DNA of 64,000 nt from NCBI RefSeq assembly GCF_903645285.1, contig NZ_CAHJXN010000001.1, positions 102,001 to 166,000 on the forward strand. The letters run 5' to 3'. Numbering within the stretch: position 1 is the first letter of the stretch; the number at the start of each line of letters is the position of its first letter. Below are positions 57,301 to 63,912 of the stretch, piece by piece. The position numbers and the translations under genes were made by a program. Under the pieces are notes generated by a model, which made no database searches, had not been told where the DNA came from, and saw only the letters and a program-made list of their open reading frames with translations. The DNA is from Streptococcus thalassemiae (GTDB taxonomy: Bacteria; Bacillota; Bacilli; Lactobacillales; Streptococcaceae).

Positions 57301-58166
57301 TCATAAAAATATTTATCGATACTACTGTAATTTCCATTTGTTTGATTATTCGATATCCCAAACTCTATACCAGAAGACTCTTCTGGCGTCGCCCTAAACC
57401 CACTACCTTCTGTAAAAGTAGTTCCATTTAAGCTGTGATTATGCCCTGCGATATTGGTACCGTTTGGTTCTGTATTTTCTGCCTTTAGACCGACTGTTGC
57501 TTTACCGTTTGTTGTATCAAGTTTAGGAGCCTTAGGCTCTACATTCTTCTTAACACGTTTTAAGCCAGTATTTTTATAACTTACTAATGTTCTAAAGGCT
57601 GCATCTACTTCTGTTTGATTTTGCGCCGTTGCAAGGACTTGTCTCGCTTCTTCGGCTTTTGCTTTTAAGGCTGCTACTGATTCTTTTGTGTAGTTTTCTG
57701 TTTTTATGGTATCAATTTCACTTAATAGCGATTCTAAGTTCTGAGTATTTAGTTGTCTACTAAGTTCAATATCTGTTTTCGGTTGATCTTGTTTTTCTGC
57801 TATCTCTTTATTTAATTCTAATTTAGAGTTGCCTTCAGTACTCCTTTCCTCAACCTTAGCTTTTGCTTCACCATCTTTAGATGAAGTTCCTGGCTCTTTT
57901 TTCTCTCTTCCTTGAGTTTCTGCTTCAGTTCCTGCTTGTCCTACGCTTGGATTTTGACTGCTTGTCTCTGATGAGCTTAGGGCAGATGAATTGTCAGGCT
58001 TGACATCCCTATCCTGAGCGACCACTTCTGTACTTGATTCTGCCGCCTGCACTTCTGTTGCTGGATTAGCTACAAAAAAGACAGACCCTAGCAAGACTGA
58101 GGCTGCTCCGATTGAAAACTTGCGTATAGAAAAGCGTTGGCGCTCATTCATTTTAAACTGTTTCAT
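48339..58166 (-). CDS. Giant DUF1542-repeat surface protein (3,275 aa)
   Basis: A YSIRK-type signal (RFSIRKFSIGAASVLLGS, then cleavage near VQA-AE) directs export at the septum. Next come a low-complexity segment, a FIVAR-like helical unit (~145-205), and a beta-rich non-repeat region (to ~525). About 29 tandem 80-residue DUF1542 repeats (KASIATAATQETGEINNDNS...) span residues ~527-2830, identical by eye. Divergent repeats, a Pro/Gln-rich stalk and a helical segment follow. The end has no LPXTG: a membrane helix (VPAGVIVVGLLALLGVIAFW, from ~3183), RRKK, and a 67-residue charged tail. Presumably a long fibrous adhesin of Ebh-like design. AAAGG precedes the ATG. Confidence 0.93.
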   Translation of the reverse strand: MKQFKMNERQRFSIRKFSIGAASVLLGSVFFVANPATEVQAAESSTEVVAQDRDVKPDNSSALSSSETSSQNPSVGQAGTEAETQGREKKEPGTSSKDGEAKAKVEERSTEGNSKLELNKEIAEKQDQPKTDIELSRQLNTQNLESLLSEIDTIKTENYTKESVAALKAKAEEARQVLATAQNQTEVDAAFRTLVSYKNTGLKRVKKNVEPKAPKLDTTNGKATVGLKAENTEPNGTNIAGHNHSLNGTTFTEGSGFRATPEESSGIEFGISNNQTNGNYSSIDKYFYEILSNQVKTIIKFVSKTGEIQNVTVTTNTGRNVTLEKMTNFPNNATTYFARAITDVNGKNDAVLTFTVKTAGGEKKVQIGALRSLGKPTIKVPTGQKESTVDEYLKGKDGTKPKIDVEIPPVPSLPSYAKMKVYLVADNDRDKTKYDGDEFATNGNPRPTRLTAKADVSTGVVDPVTKKTTVTITESDYLKPLSGGKLLALTVIEIDDKTNGNPGIRASSYSDAATVAPKVNLEELKTKAKASIATAATQETGEINNDNSLTRTQKTEKLKLVETAKTNAETAITNASDADAVETARTTGVTNIGNVHTQGNLDEVKRQAKASIATAATQETGEINNDNSLTRTQKTEKLKLVETAKTNAETAITNASDADAVETARTTGVTNIGNVHTQGNLDEVKRQAKASIATAATQETGEINNDNSLTRTQKTEKLKLVETAKTNAETAITNASDADAVETARTTGVTNIGNVHTQGNLDEVKRQAKASIATAATQETGEINNDNSLTRTQKTEKLKLVETAKTNAETAITNASDADAVETARTTGVTNIGNVHTQGNLDEVKRQAKASIATAATQETGEINNDNSLTRTQKTEKLKLVETAKTNAETAITNASDADAVETARTTGVTNIGNVHTQGNLDEVKRQAKASIATAATQETGEINNDNSLTRTQKTEKLKLVETAKTNAETAITNASDADAVETARTTGVTNIGNVHTQGNLDEVKRQAKASIATAATQETGEINNDNSLTRTQKTEKLKLVETAKTNAETAITNASDADAVETARTTGVTNIGNVHTQGNLDEVKRQAKASIATAATQETGEINNDNSLTRTQKTEKLKLVETAKTNAETAITNASDADAVETARTTGVTNIGNVHTQGNLDEVKRQAKASIATAATQETGEINNDNSLTRTQKTEKLKLVETAKTNAETAITNASDADAVETARTTGVTNIGNVHTQGNLDEVKRQAKASIATAATQETGEINNDNSLTRTQKTEKLKLVETAKTNAETAITNASDADAVETARTTGVTNIGNVHTQGNLDEVKRQAKASIATAATQETGEINNDNSLTRTQKTEKLKLVETAKTNAETAITNASDADAVETARTTGVTNIGNVHTQGNLDEVKRQAKASIATAATQETGEINNDNSLTRTQKTEKLKLVETAKTNAETAITNASDADAVETARTTGVTNIGNVHTQGNLDEVKRQAKASIATAATQETGEINNDNSLTRTQKTEKLKLVETAKTNAETAITNASDADAVETARTTGVTNIGNVHTQGNLDEVKRQAKASIATAATQETGEINNDNSLTRTQKTEKLKLVETAKTNAETAITNASDADAVETARTTGVTNIGNVHTQGNLDEVKRQAKASIATAATQETGEINNDNSLTRTQKTEKLKLVETAKTNAETAITNASDADAVETARTTGVTNIGNVHTQGNLDEVKRQAKASIATAATQETGEINNDNSLTRTQKTEKLKLVETAKTNAETAITNASDADAVETARTTGVTNIGNVHTQGNLDEVKRQAKASIATAATQETGEINNDNSLTRTQKTEKLKLVETAKTNAETAITNASDADAVETARTTGVTNIGNVHTQGNLDEVKRQAKASIATAATQETGEINNDNSLTRTQKTEKLKLVETAKTNAETAITNASDADAVETARTTGVTNIGNVHTQGNLDEVKRQAKASIATAATQETGEINNDNSLTRTQKTEKLKLVETAKTNAETAITNASDADAVETARTTGVTNIGNVHTQGNLDEVKRQAKASIATAATQETGEINNDNSLTRTQKTEKLKLVETAKTNAETAITNASDADAVETARTTGVTNIGNVHTQGNLDEVKRQAKASIATAATQETGEINNDNSLTRTQKTEKLKLVETAKTNAETAITNASDADAVETARTTGVTNIGNVHTQGNLDEVKRQAKASIATAATQETGEINNDNSLTRTQKTEKLKLVETAKTNAETAITNASDADAVETARTTGVTNIGNVHTQGNLDEVKRQAKASIATAATQETGEINNDNSLTRTQKTEKLKLVETAKTNAETAITNASDADAVETARTTGVTNIGNVHTQGNLDEVKRQAKASIATAATQETGEINNDNSLTRTQKTEKLKLVETAKTNAETAITNASDADAVETARTTGVTNIGNVHTQGNLDEVKRQAKASIATAATQETGEINNDNSLTRTQKTEKLKLVETAKTNAETAITNASDADAVETARTTGVTNIGNVHTQGNLDEVKRQAKASIATAATQETGEINNDNSLTRTQKTEKLKLVETAKTNAETAITNASDADAVETARTTGVTNIGNVHTQGNLDEVKRQAKASIATAATQETGEINNDNSLTRTQKTEKLKLVETAKTNAETAITNASDADAVETARTTGVTNIGNVHTQGNLDEVKRQAKASIATAATQETGEINNDNSLTRTQKTEKLKLVETAKTNAETAITNASDADAVETARTTGVTNIGNVHTQGNLDEVKRQAKASIATAATQETGEINNDNSLTRTQKTEKLKLVETAKTNAETAITNASDADAVETARTTGVTAIKAVHTAGDLNAVKRTAIAEILDLLHLKTANVDSNNDLTTEEKANVKNQYKNVADTANNSINKSEDADKVLDNKEQGINAINAVAIPTGEATEKGKAIKAIDAAAFAKKTEISNRFDLATEDKSRALQQVDQEAKDAKSAVDKGVTNKDVEEAKVAGIDAINNINPQPTPRPLPTPQPQPSTPTQPDQGATETPTAPSEPAPQPSQPTAPGQPVSPAPAPSSAPTQAPRVAASPSASSTSTQAPAQEQVDKSELRALTQELDQRLKALATVSDPKIDAAKAVLLDAQKALEDSALTEQGLRTAVESVKAALDSLKDVKANASDSKPAQDKKDAKQGTEDSKDSDKMTETNSVPAGVIVVGLLALLGVIAFWLVRRKKESEIQQLSTELTKVLGQLDAEKADKKVLAKAKKLLQETLDFVKEENGSAETEAKLVEELKAILAKLK
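49678..56587 (-). repeat. 240-bp tandem repeat array (~29 copies)
   Basis: The unit recurs every 240 bp with no base difference that I can see, from the GTTACGCC boundary near 49678 to the divergence at 56588 (TTTGCCT then TGACG versus TAGTT). The period is a multiple of three, so each copy encodes the same 80 residues in frame. About 6.9 kb, nearly 11% of the window. Confidence 0.96.
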
Positions 58167-58309
58167 AGTTTTTCCTTTCTTTCTACCCTGTCTTTGCTCC
58201 TCTAGCCATGTTCATGCAGGCATCAAGCAAATGAAAAAGCCATTTGACAACACTGTTATAACCAATATATCACTTAGTTCCTTTTCAACCTCCTGTTTGA
58301 AAATCGATA

Positions 58310-58321
58310 ATATATATATAT
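58310..58321. repeat. Short (TA)n tract upstream of the giant surface-protein gene
   Basis: Six TA units about 145 nt upstream of the giant gene's ATG. The tract lies in the intergenic region where its promoter should be; I could not place a promoter with confidence. Confidence 0.6.
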
Positions 58322-58519
58322 GCATGTTGCTTATTTTAAAGGATTTAGAGGCTCCTTATTTGTAAATTTAGTATATTTTTCATTATTTTCAGAAATTTTA
58401 AATTTATATGACATTCAAACGGAACTGCTCGTCTTGCTATCTATCGCCAGAAAGACCTATCCTAGACTCAGCAAATAAAAAAACAGGCTCTCCGAAAAAT
58501 CAGAAATCCTGAGATATTA

Positions 58520-58790
58520 TTTGATATAACTCCTATCCCAAATCACTTGATGTAGGCTCTCCCAGCTTTGTCGAGTAGCAGAGGTAGACTAACCATGATA
58601 AAAATCAGCCATAGCCAGACTCATAAAAGCCCAGATAAATATAGGAAAGAAGCAAAGAGAAAGGCCGATAGCAAAATCATACCCAAAGTCCCTCCAAAAT
58701 TCCTGCAAATACCTTAGAAGCCAAAGGAGAGATAAAGGATAAAGAGACTAAAGCAAAAACGCTTGCCTGTCTTTTTAGTACAAAAAGCAC
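58520..58790 (-). pseudogene. Degraded membrane-protein fragment
   Basis: Minus-strand frames here read RQASVFALVSLSFISPLASK and, after a shift, EFWRDFGYDFAIGLSLCFFP then IFIWAFMSLAMADFYHG and a stop. Both are hydrophobic and protein-like, but they are interrupted by stops and frame changes. The parent family is not recognised. The rest of 58170-58830 shows no gene that I can support. Confidence 0.35.
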
Positions 58791-58829
58791 ACCTTGGCTA
58801 GATGGCGTGCTTGACCATTATTGCTATTC

Positions 58830-59801
58830 TTACAACAATGCTTCAAACTCAGCCACGGTCATGCCTAACTGCCGGCTGGCAACCTCAGGTGTTAGAAGAC
58901 CTTGACGTACTAGATTTACTAAACCTACTTTTAATCCCTGTTCGATGCCTTCAGCTCGTCCACGTTCAAGTCCTTGTGCTAAACCTTTTTCGATGCCTTG
59001 TTCAATCCCCTCTGCACGACCACGTTCAAGTCCAAGTTCTAAGCCCTTTTCCTCTGCTTGTTCCAAGGCATAGTCCTGAGCTAACAAGGCTTGTTCTTCA
59101 CGCATACGTAATTGACTAAACATTTTCCTGTCCTCCTCGGACCAGCTTTTATAGTCCAGCAGTTGGTCTGCTTGGCTGATGGCTCGCTCGGGGTGTTGGG
59201 TAAAGGGCTTGTTGCCGAAAAACTCCAACCAGGGTTTGCGAACCTTGTCTTTGCTGGTTTCTCTGTATTTTTTTAATTCCAAGAATGCCATCTTGACCAG
59301 ATGGTTTTCTTGACCGTTATTGGTGATAGTTAAGACCTCACCCGTCGTGTCCTCGCGCATACTAAAGCTATGAAAAGCTAAGTCATCTGAAAAGTAATTG
59401 CTGTCCACGATTGCGATAGCGTATACTGGTGCGATGTGTTTGTAACTCTGGTGTGTATCACCTTCTCGTTGGCGAATTTTTTCTAGGTTTTGATTAACCT
59501 GACTACACAGATAAGCCCACAGGCGATTGATGAAAAAATTCTGATGATGAACTTGAATCTCAATGATAACTTGCGTTCCATTATCCAACTCCGCCAAGAC
59601 GTCTATACTGGTATAGAAGTCCTGAGCCGAGTAGGGTAGAGAAGGCAAGACATGAATATTACTTCCCTCCAAAATCGTCACATTTTTGGCTGGTAAATCC
59701 AGCATATCGCGAATAAATTGACAAGTGATCTCTGGATTGCTAAAGATTTTCTTAGCAACCAAGTCATTAGTCGGGCTAATGCCCGGATGTCTGAGAATCA
59801 T
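58830..59801 (-). CDS. Rpn-type PD-(D/E)XK nuclease, copy 1
   Basis: A 323-residue recombination-promoting nuclease/putative transposase (PF12784-like). The core has D67 (TSIDVLAELDNG) and E81-I-Q83 (VIIEIQVHHQ), the (D/E)xQ variant of the nuclease site. A charged helix and a repeat-rich region follow (GLERGRAEGIEQ and variants, ~255-290), then a small helical end (LTPEVASRQLGMTVAEFEAL). I chose ATG 59801 with GGAGAGG ahead; the in-frame MCYNERR start at 59828 lies upstream of the -10 (59822-59817) and would not be transcribed. It is about 90% similar to copy 2, from tandem duplication. Confidence 0.85.
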   Translation of the reverse strand: MILRHPGISPTNDLVAKKIFSNPEITCQFIRDMLDLPAKNVTILEGSNIHVLPSLPYSAQDFYTSIDVLAELDNGTQVIIEIQVHHQNFFINRLWAYLCSQVNQNLEKIRQREGDTHQSYKHIAPVYAIAIVDSNYFSDDLAFHSFSMREDTTGEVLTITNNGQENHLVKMAFLELKKYRETSKDKVRKPWLEFFGNKPFTQHPERAISQADQLLDYKSWSEEDRKMFSQLRMREEQALLAQDYALEQAEEKGLELGLERGRAEGIEQGIEKGLAQGLERGRAEGIEQGLKVGLVNLVRQGLLTPEVASRQLGMTVAEFEALL

Positions 59802-59816
59802 ATTTCCTCTCCTTTC

Positions 59817-59825
59817 ATTATAGCA
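59817..59825 (-). promoter_or_regulatory. Extended -10 promoter of Rpn copy 1
   Basis: Minus strand TGCTATAAT (TATAAT at 59822-59817). It predicts a start near 59810, leaving a 5' leader of only about 9 nt. The same arrangement is found at 60944-60952 for copy 2. Confidence 0.7.
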
Positions 59826-59992
59826 CATTTTTTAATCTAATTTACTAGATTCTCTGCTTCTATCTATTTATTCGGAAAAGAAAGTGAAAAGTTCAAACTT
59901 TCCTAACAAAAAAGATAGCTAATCTCTTTTCCATCAAGAAATTTAGCTATTCTTTTTAATTGTTTTCATATCGTATAATATTTACAGATTTC

Positions 59993-60928
59993 TCACTCAT
60001 GTCTTGCCAACAACGCTTCAAACTCAGCGACGGTCATGCCTAATTGCTCACTGGCAACCTCAGAAGTCAGGAGACCTTGGCGTACTAGATTTACTAAACC
60101 TACTTTTAATCCCTCTTCAATGCCTTCTTCTCGTCCTTGTTCACGACCCTCTGCACGACCACGTTCTAAGCCTTTTTCCTCAGCTTGTTCCAAGGCATAG
60201 TCCTGCGCTAACAAGGCTTGTTCTTCGCGCATACGTAGTTGACTAAACATTTTCCTGTCCTCCTCGGACCAGCTTTTATAGTCCAGCAGTTGATCTGCTT
60301 GGCTGATAGCTCGCTCTGGTTGTTGGGTAAAGGGTTTATTCCCAAAAAACTCCAACCAGGGTTTGCGAACCTCGTCTTTGCTGGTTTCTCTGTATTTTTT
60401 TAGTTCTAAGAACGCCATCTTGACCAGATGGTTTTCTTGACCGTTACTTGTGATGGTTAAGACTTCACCAGTCGTGTCTTCGCGCATGCTGAAACTGTGG
60501 AAAGCCAAGTCATCTGAGAAATAGTTGCTGTCCACAATTGCAATGGCATAAACGGGGGCGATGTGTTTGTAACTCTGGTGGGTATCACCTTCACGTTGGC
60601 GAATTTTTTCAAGATTTTGATTGACCTGACTGCACAGATAAGCCCACAGGCGATTGATGAAAAAATTCTGATGATGGACTTGAATCTCAATGATAACTTG
60701 AGTGCCATTGTCTAGTTCAGCTAAAACGTCTATACTGGTATAGAAATCTTGTGCCGAGTACGGCAGGGAAGGTAAGACGTGAATGTTACTTCCCTCCAAA
60801 ATGGTCACGTTTTTTGCTGGTAAATCCAGCATATCGCGAATAAATTGACAAGTGATTTCTGGATTACTAAAGATTTTCTTAGCAACCAAATCGTTAGTTG
60901 GGCTGATGCCCGGATGACGTACAGTCAT
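59993..60928 (-). CDS. Rpn-type PD-(D/E)XK nuclease, copy 2
   Basis: A 311-residue paralogue of the neighbouring downstream gene, near-identical through the nuclease core (same D67 and E81-I-Q83) and differing mainly in the repeat-rich region, which is shorter here (LERGRAEGREQGREEGIEEG). The end is LTSEVASEQLGMTVAEFEAL plus LARHE. Start ATG 60928 has AGGAG ahead and an extended -10 (TATAAT, 60949-60944) only ~16 nt upstream. Promoter and 5' flank are duplicated along with the gene. Rpn family members are DNA nucleases linked to recombination and, in E. coli, to phage defence. No transposon ends are visible. Confidence 0.85.
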   Translation of the reverse strand: MTVRHPGISPTNDLVAKKIFSNPEITCQFIRDMLDLPAKNVTILEGSNIHVLPSLPYSAQDFYTSIDVLAELDNGTQVIIEIQVHHQNFFINRLWAYLCSQVNQNLEKIRQREGDTHQSYKHIAPVYAIAIVDSNYFSDDLAFHSFSMREDTTGEVLTITSNGQENHLVKMAFLELKKYRETSKDEVRKPWLEFFGNKPFTQQPERAISQADQLLDYKSWSEEDRKMFSQLRMREEQALLAQDYALEQAEEKGLERGRAEGREQGREEGIEEGLKVGLVNLVRQGLLTSEVASEQLGMTVAEFEALLARHE

Positions 60929-60943
60929 ATTTCTTCTCCTTTC

Positions 60944-60952
60944 ATTATAGCA
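60944..60952 (-). promoter_or_regulatory. Extended -10 promoter of Rpn copy 2
   Basis: Minus strand TGCTATAAT (TATAAT at 60949-60944), identical in layout to the one before copy 1. The following 60955-61254 region is AT-rich and holds no gene or clear structure that I can support. Confidence 0.7.
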
Positions 60953-61254
60953 CATTTTTTAATCTAATTTACTAGATTTGATGCTTCTATCTATTTATTC
61001 GGAAAAGAAATTAAAAGTCTCCTAATTTTTAATCAATTCTTTCTGATGAATATATAGAATAAAGGAATTTTCCCAATTTTTAGTACCATTTTAGAAGTTG
61101 TAATGTACTATTCCAATCTCAAATTACTATCAAGTTGATTGAAATAAAAACAAGACATACATTTCTCGTAAACCGTATTGCAATCACAAAAAAGCAAGCA
61201 TTCACAAGAATACTTACCTATCATGGAAGGAATAGTTGTTCCTCTTTTTTATGA

Positions 61255-63024
61255 CTAAAATTCAAAGAATTCCAGAGCTTTTTTCAAGAGCAAATCCGTA
61301 TATTCTGGATCTTCTTGGGCTACTTCTATTTCCCACTGAACTTTTTCCAAATCATCTGTAATCACTCCATCTACTCCTAAGTGAAGCGATTTGTTGATAG
61401 CTTCTGAATCATTGACAGTCCAGACATAAAGTTTCTGATCCGTTGTCCATAGTTTGCTTACAAAATATTCATCCAAGGTCGAGTACTCCATAGTATATCC
61501 TGTCGCCCTTGTTTTAGGAAAGACAGAATTGTAGGGCATGATAAAATAAACTGGCAGTTCGGCATCATACTGTCTTACTTTTTCAACAACATGGTAGTCT
61601 AAAGACTGGATTTGATGCCCATAAATCTTGAGCTTTGCAGCATAACGGGCTAAAAAGCGGTCCATCATGTCTGGACTATCTTTTTTACTAGTTTTGATTT
61701 CAATTAGTAATTTTTGACCAAGTTCGTTGGCTCGACTGAGATAATCTTCAAAGCTTGAAATTTTAGTCTGGTAGCCATTTTCAAAAATATCAATCCCTTT
61801 AAGCTCCTCCAAGTTTAAGTCTTGAGGACTTTTATTGATACCTGCTAGATTTTTCAAGTTAGCATCATGCATCATGACAAACTGCCCATCTTTTGTCTCC
61901 TGCACGTCCGTCTCCACCAAGTCTGGTTTGAGCTGTGCTGTAGTTTCCAAGGACTCTACTGTATTTTGAATCCCATTTGCATTGGAAACCCCTCGGTGAG
62001 AAATAAGCTGAGGTAGATGAACCATGGGAGCCTCCAGATAAATATAACCTTCTAAGGCAAAGAAAAGACTAGCACAAGTCATGACTCCCCATCGCATGAT
62101 GTGATCTTTTTCTCTCCTAGGAAGCATATCCAGCTCCTTTCCTGTCAAAAATGAAACAAATTTAACCAAAAAGTAAGTCAGAGCCATATAATAAAGATTT
62201 TTAATCACGACAAAATTCAAAATACCAAGAATCAGAGACTCTCTCTGAGTGATGTCATCTACCAAAGTTTGAGCCAATAACAAAGGAATCAAAGGAAGAT
62301 AAAATAATAAATTTGCCTTGAGCAAGATATAAAATAAATTCCAAGCATAAAAAGCAACTCTTTTCTTGGTTTTCTCCAAACTAAACATCACTGCTTCTCG
62401 AACAGTCAGCTGATCATATACAATCTTCGGAAGGGCAAACATCAATCTGACAGAGACATAGAGAAAAATAAGAGATAGAAGTAGGATGCTCAGCCACCAC
62501 ATCCAATATTTATCTTCTAAATAATCTTGAATAAACTCTGGAATGACGATTTTATTGAGATAATAAATCTTCAGCATTTTCCGTATAAAAGGAAAAAGCA
62601 TAGCTATATAGAAAAAGATAAACAAGGCTTTGGCGCAAGTTAGCTTTTTCATAAATCCAAAACTTTCATGGAAAACCTTGCGGATATACTCAATTAGCCT
62701 TCGCTTTTCATGATAGAGAAGATGACGAGCACCAATAAAGAGGAGTCCTATTTGAAAATAAGCAACCAGAAGGTTAATGATAATCAAGGCTAAAAAAGCT
62801 AGACTAATCAATGGAGAATGAGTGAGGATGGCTAAGACATTGTTATAGGAAATAAAAAGATAACCTGTCTGATCTAATAAGAAGCTAGCCAACCATGAAT
62901 TGAATGGGACCCACAAATACTCCACTATCATAAAAATCAAGAAAAAGAGAAAGAGGATTTTATCAAGATTGAGATAAATCTGTTTAAAACCCAATTTTTT
63001 AGGTTTTTCAGGTTTCATAGGCAC
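61255..63024 (-). CDS. Membrane-embedded glycerophosphodiester phosphodiesterase
   Basis: A 589-residue protein: the N-terminal ~340 residues form a polytopic membrane domain (about eight helices, GDPD_membrane type) and the C-terminal ~250 a GDPD domain. Catalytic residues: HRG in LISHRGVSNANGIQNT, the metal-binding VETDVQETKDG, and His in FVMMHDANLKNL; IEIKTSK and VDGVITDD follow. It should hydrolyse glycerophosphodiesters outside the membrane, perhaps from teichoic or phospholipid turnover. It lies 2 nt after the exonuclease gene, so the two are cotranscribed. Confidence 0.9.
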   Translation of the reverse strand: MPMKPEKPKKLGFKQIYLNLDKILFLFFLIFMIVEYLWVPFNSWLASFLLDQTGYLFISYNNVLAILTHSPLISLAFLALIIINLLVAYFQIGLLFIGARHLLYHEKRRLIEYIRKVFHESFGFMKKLTCAKALFIFFYIAMLFPFIRKMLKIYYLNKIVIPEFIQDYLEDKYWMWWLSILLLSLIFLYVSVRLMFALPKIVYDQLTVREAVMFSLEKTKKRVAFYAWNLFYILLKANLLFYLPLIPLLLAQTLVDDITQRESLILGILNFVVIKNLYYMALTYFLVKFVSFLTGKELDMLPRREKDHIMRWGVMTCASLFFALEGYIYLEAPMVHLPQLISHRGVSNANGIQNTVESLETTAQLKPDLVETDVQETKDGQFVMMHDANLKNLAGINKSPQDLNLEELKGIDIFENGYQTKISSFEDYLSRANELGQKLLIEIKTSKKDSPDMMDRFLARYAAKLKIYGHQIQSLDYHVVEKVRQYDAELPVYFIMPYNSVFPKTRATGYTMEYSTLDEYFVSKLWTTDQKLYVWTVNDSEAINKSLHLGVDGVITDDLEKVQWEIEVAQEDPEYTDLLLKKALEFFEF

Positions 63025-63026
63025 TC

Positions 63027-63617
63027 CTAGTCAAATAATTGAGACAAGTCCAAGCCACCAAAAGGATTGTTTGATAAGCTACTTTCTGTCTCTAACAATT
63101 CCCTAGCTTGATCTGACTCTAAGAAGGATTCGTAAACACGCGCCGTCATACGAGCATCCTCCAGACTATTATGGGACTGACCTTGAAATCCAAGAAATGA
63201 GGCAACAGTTTGCAATTTGAGATTGGCAATACCATGTAAATCCGAACTGCGACGTTCAAAAGCTTCATCATACAGATCCACCTTGTACTGCTGGCTATAA
63301 TCTAAACCATGCTCTGCTAGAATAGGCAAATCACTTTTAACAGCATTGTAGCCTATCATCGGCAAAGAACCCACAAACTCTTGGAATTCTTTTATGACTT
63401 CCTCCACTGGGGGAGCATCTTTTAAGGTCTCAGCTGTAATCCCCGTCAATCCATTGATAAAACTCTTTAGAGGCACACTGGTATGAACATAGGAATCATA
63501 GGCATCGATTTCCTGACCATCTCTAAAACGCACTGCCGATACTTGAATCAAGTGTGTTTGCCCTTCATGCTGATTAAATTCTAAATCGAAAGCAATATAA
63601 TCTTCTAATCGTTCCAT
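63027..63617 (-). CDS. DnaQ-like 3'-5' exonuclease (DEDDh)
   Basis: A 196-residue exonuclease domain protein related to the epsilon/PolC proofreading domain. DEDDh residues are visible: D and E in YIAFDLEFNQHEG, D in YNAVKSDLPILAEHG, and the terminal H..D in QSHNSLEDARMTARV. It has no polymerase domain. Its role could be RNA or DNA trimming. It starts the two-gene unit with the phosphodiesterase. GAGAGG precedes the ATG and the BOX element lies directly upstream, so the promoter may be in or beyond BOX. Confidence 0.88.
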   Translation of the reverse strand: MERLEDYIAFDLEFNQHEGQTHLIQVSAVRFRDGQEIDAYDSYVHTSVPLKSFINGLTGITAETLKDAPPVEEVIKEFQEFVGSLPMIGYNAVKSDLPILAEHGLDYSQQYKVDLYDEAFERRSSDLHGIANLKLQTVASFLGFQGQSHNSLEDARMTARVYESFLESDQARELLETESSLSNNPFGGLDLSQLFD

Positions 63618-63643
63618 TTTCTACCTCTCCTATACTGTTATTT

Positions 63644-63841
63644 TATACTCTTCGAAAATCTCTTCAAACCGCGTCAGCTTCGCCTTGCCGTAGATATAGT
63701 TACTGACTTCGTCAGTTTTATCCGCAACCTCAAAAACATGTTTTGAGCTGACTTCGTCAGTCTTATCTACAACCTCAAAGCAGTGCTTTGAGCAGCCTGC
63801 GGCTAGCTTCCTAGTTTGCTCTTTAATTTTCATTGAGTATT
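63644..63841 (-). repeat. BOX element (boxA-boxB-boxB-boxC)
   Basis: A BOX repeat of about 198 bp, the length expected with two boxB modules. The two boxB copies share the GACTTCGTCAG segment (63704-63714 and 63749-63759), 45 bp apart. It has the same orientation and ends (GATTTTCGAAGAGTATAA; AATACTCAATGAAAAT) as the element at 4924-5077. A long open frame through it is a by-product of the repeat. Confidence 0.92.
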
Positions 63842-63872
63842 ACTTGAGCAACTATACTATTTAGAAATAAAA

Positions 63873-63909
63873 GAAGCCATCAGGTTAGCATTTAACCTAA
63901 ACAGCTCCT
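63873..63909 (-). terminator. Terminator after the unidentified gene at the window end
   Basis: Minus strand AGGTTA AATGC TAACCT forms the inner stem, extended by GGAGC/GGCTTC-type pairing, followed by TTTTATTTC. Confidence 0.7.
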
Positions 63910-63912
63910 TGA

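Noticed and set aside
59802..59828. Longer N-terminus (MCYNERR...) for both Rpn genes
   Set aside because: The upstream ATG lies before the extended -10 hexamer, which the proposed extra codons contain; GGAG and the conserved N-terminus support the shorter start.
60955..61254. Possible small gene or structured RNA between Rpn copy 2 and the phosphodiesterase
   Set aside because: It is AT-rich with stops in all frames, and I could not find a convincing promoter-terminator pair.
63630..63833. A 67-codon minus-strand open frame with repeated KTDEVS motifs
   Set aside because: It is the translation of the BOX element with two boxB copies; the repeat explains the open frame and the internal repetition.
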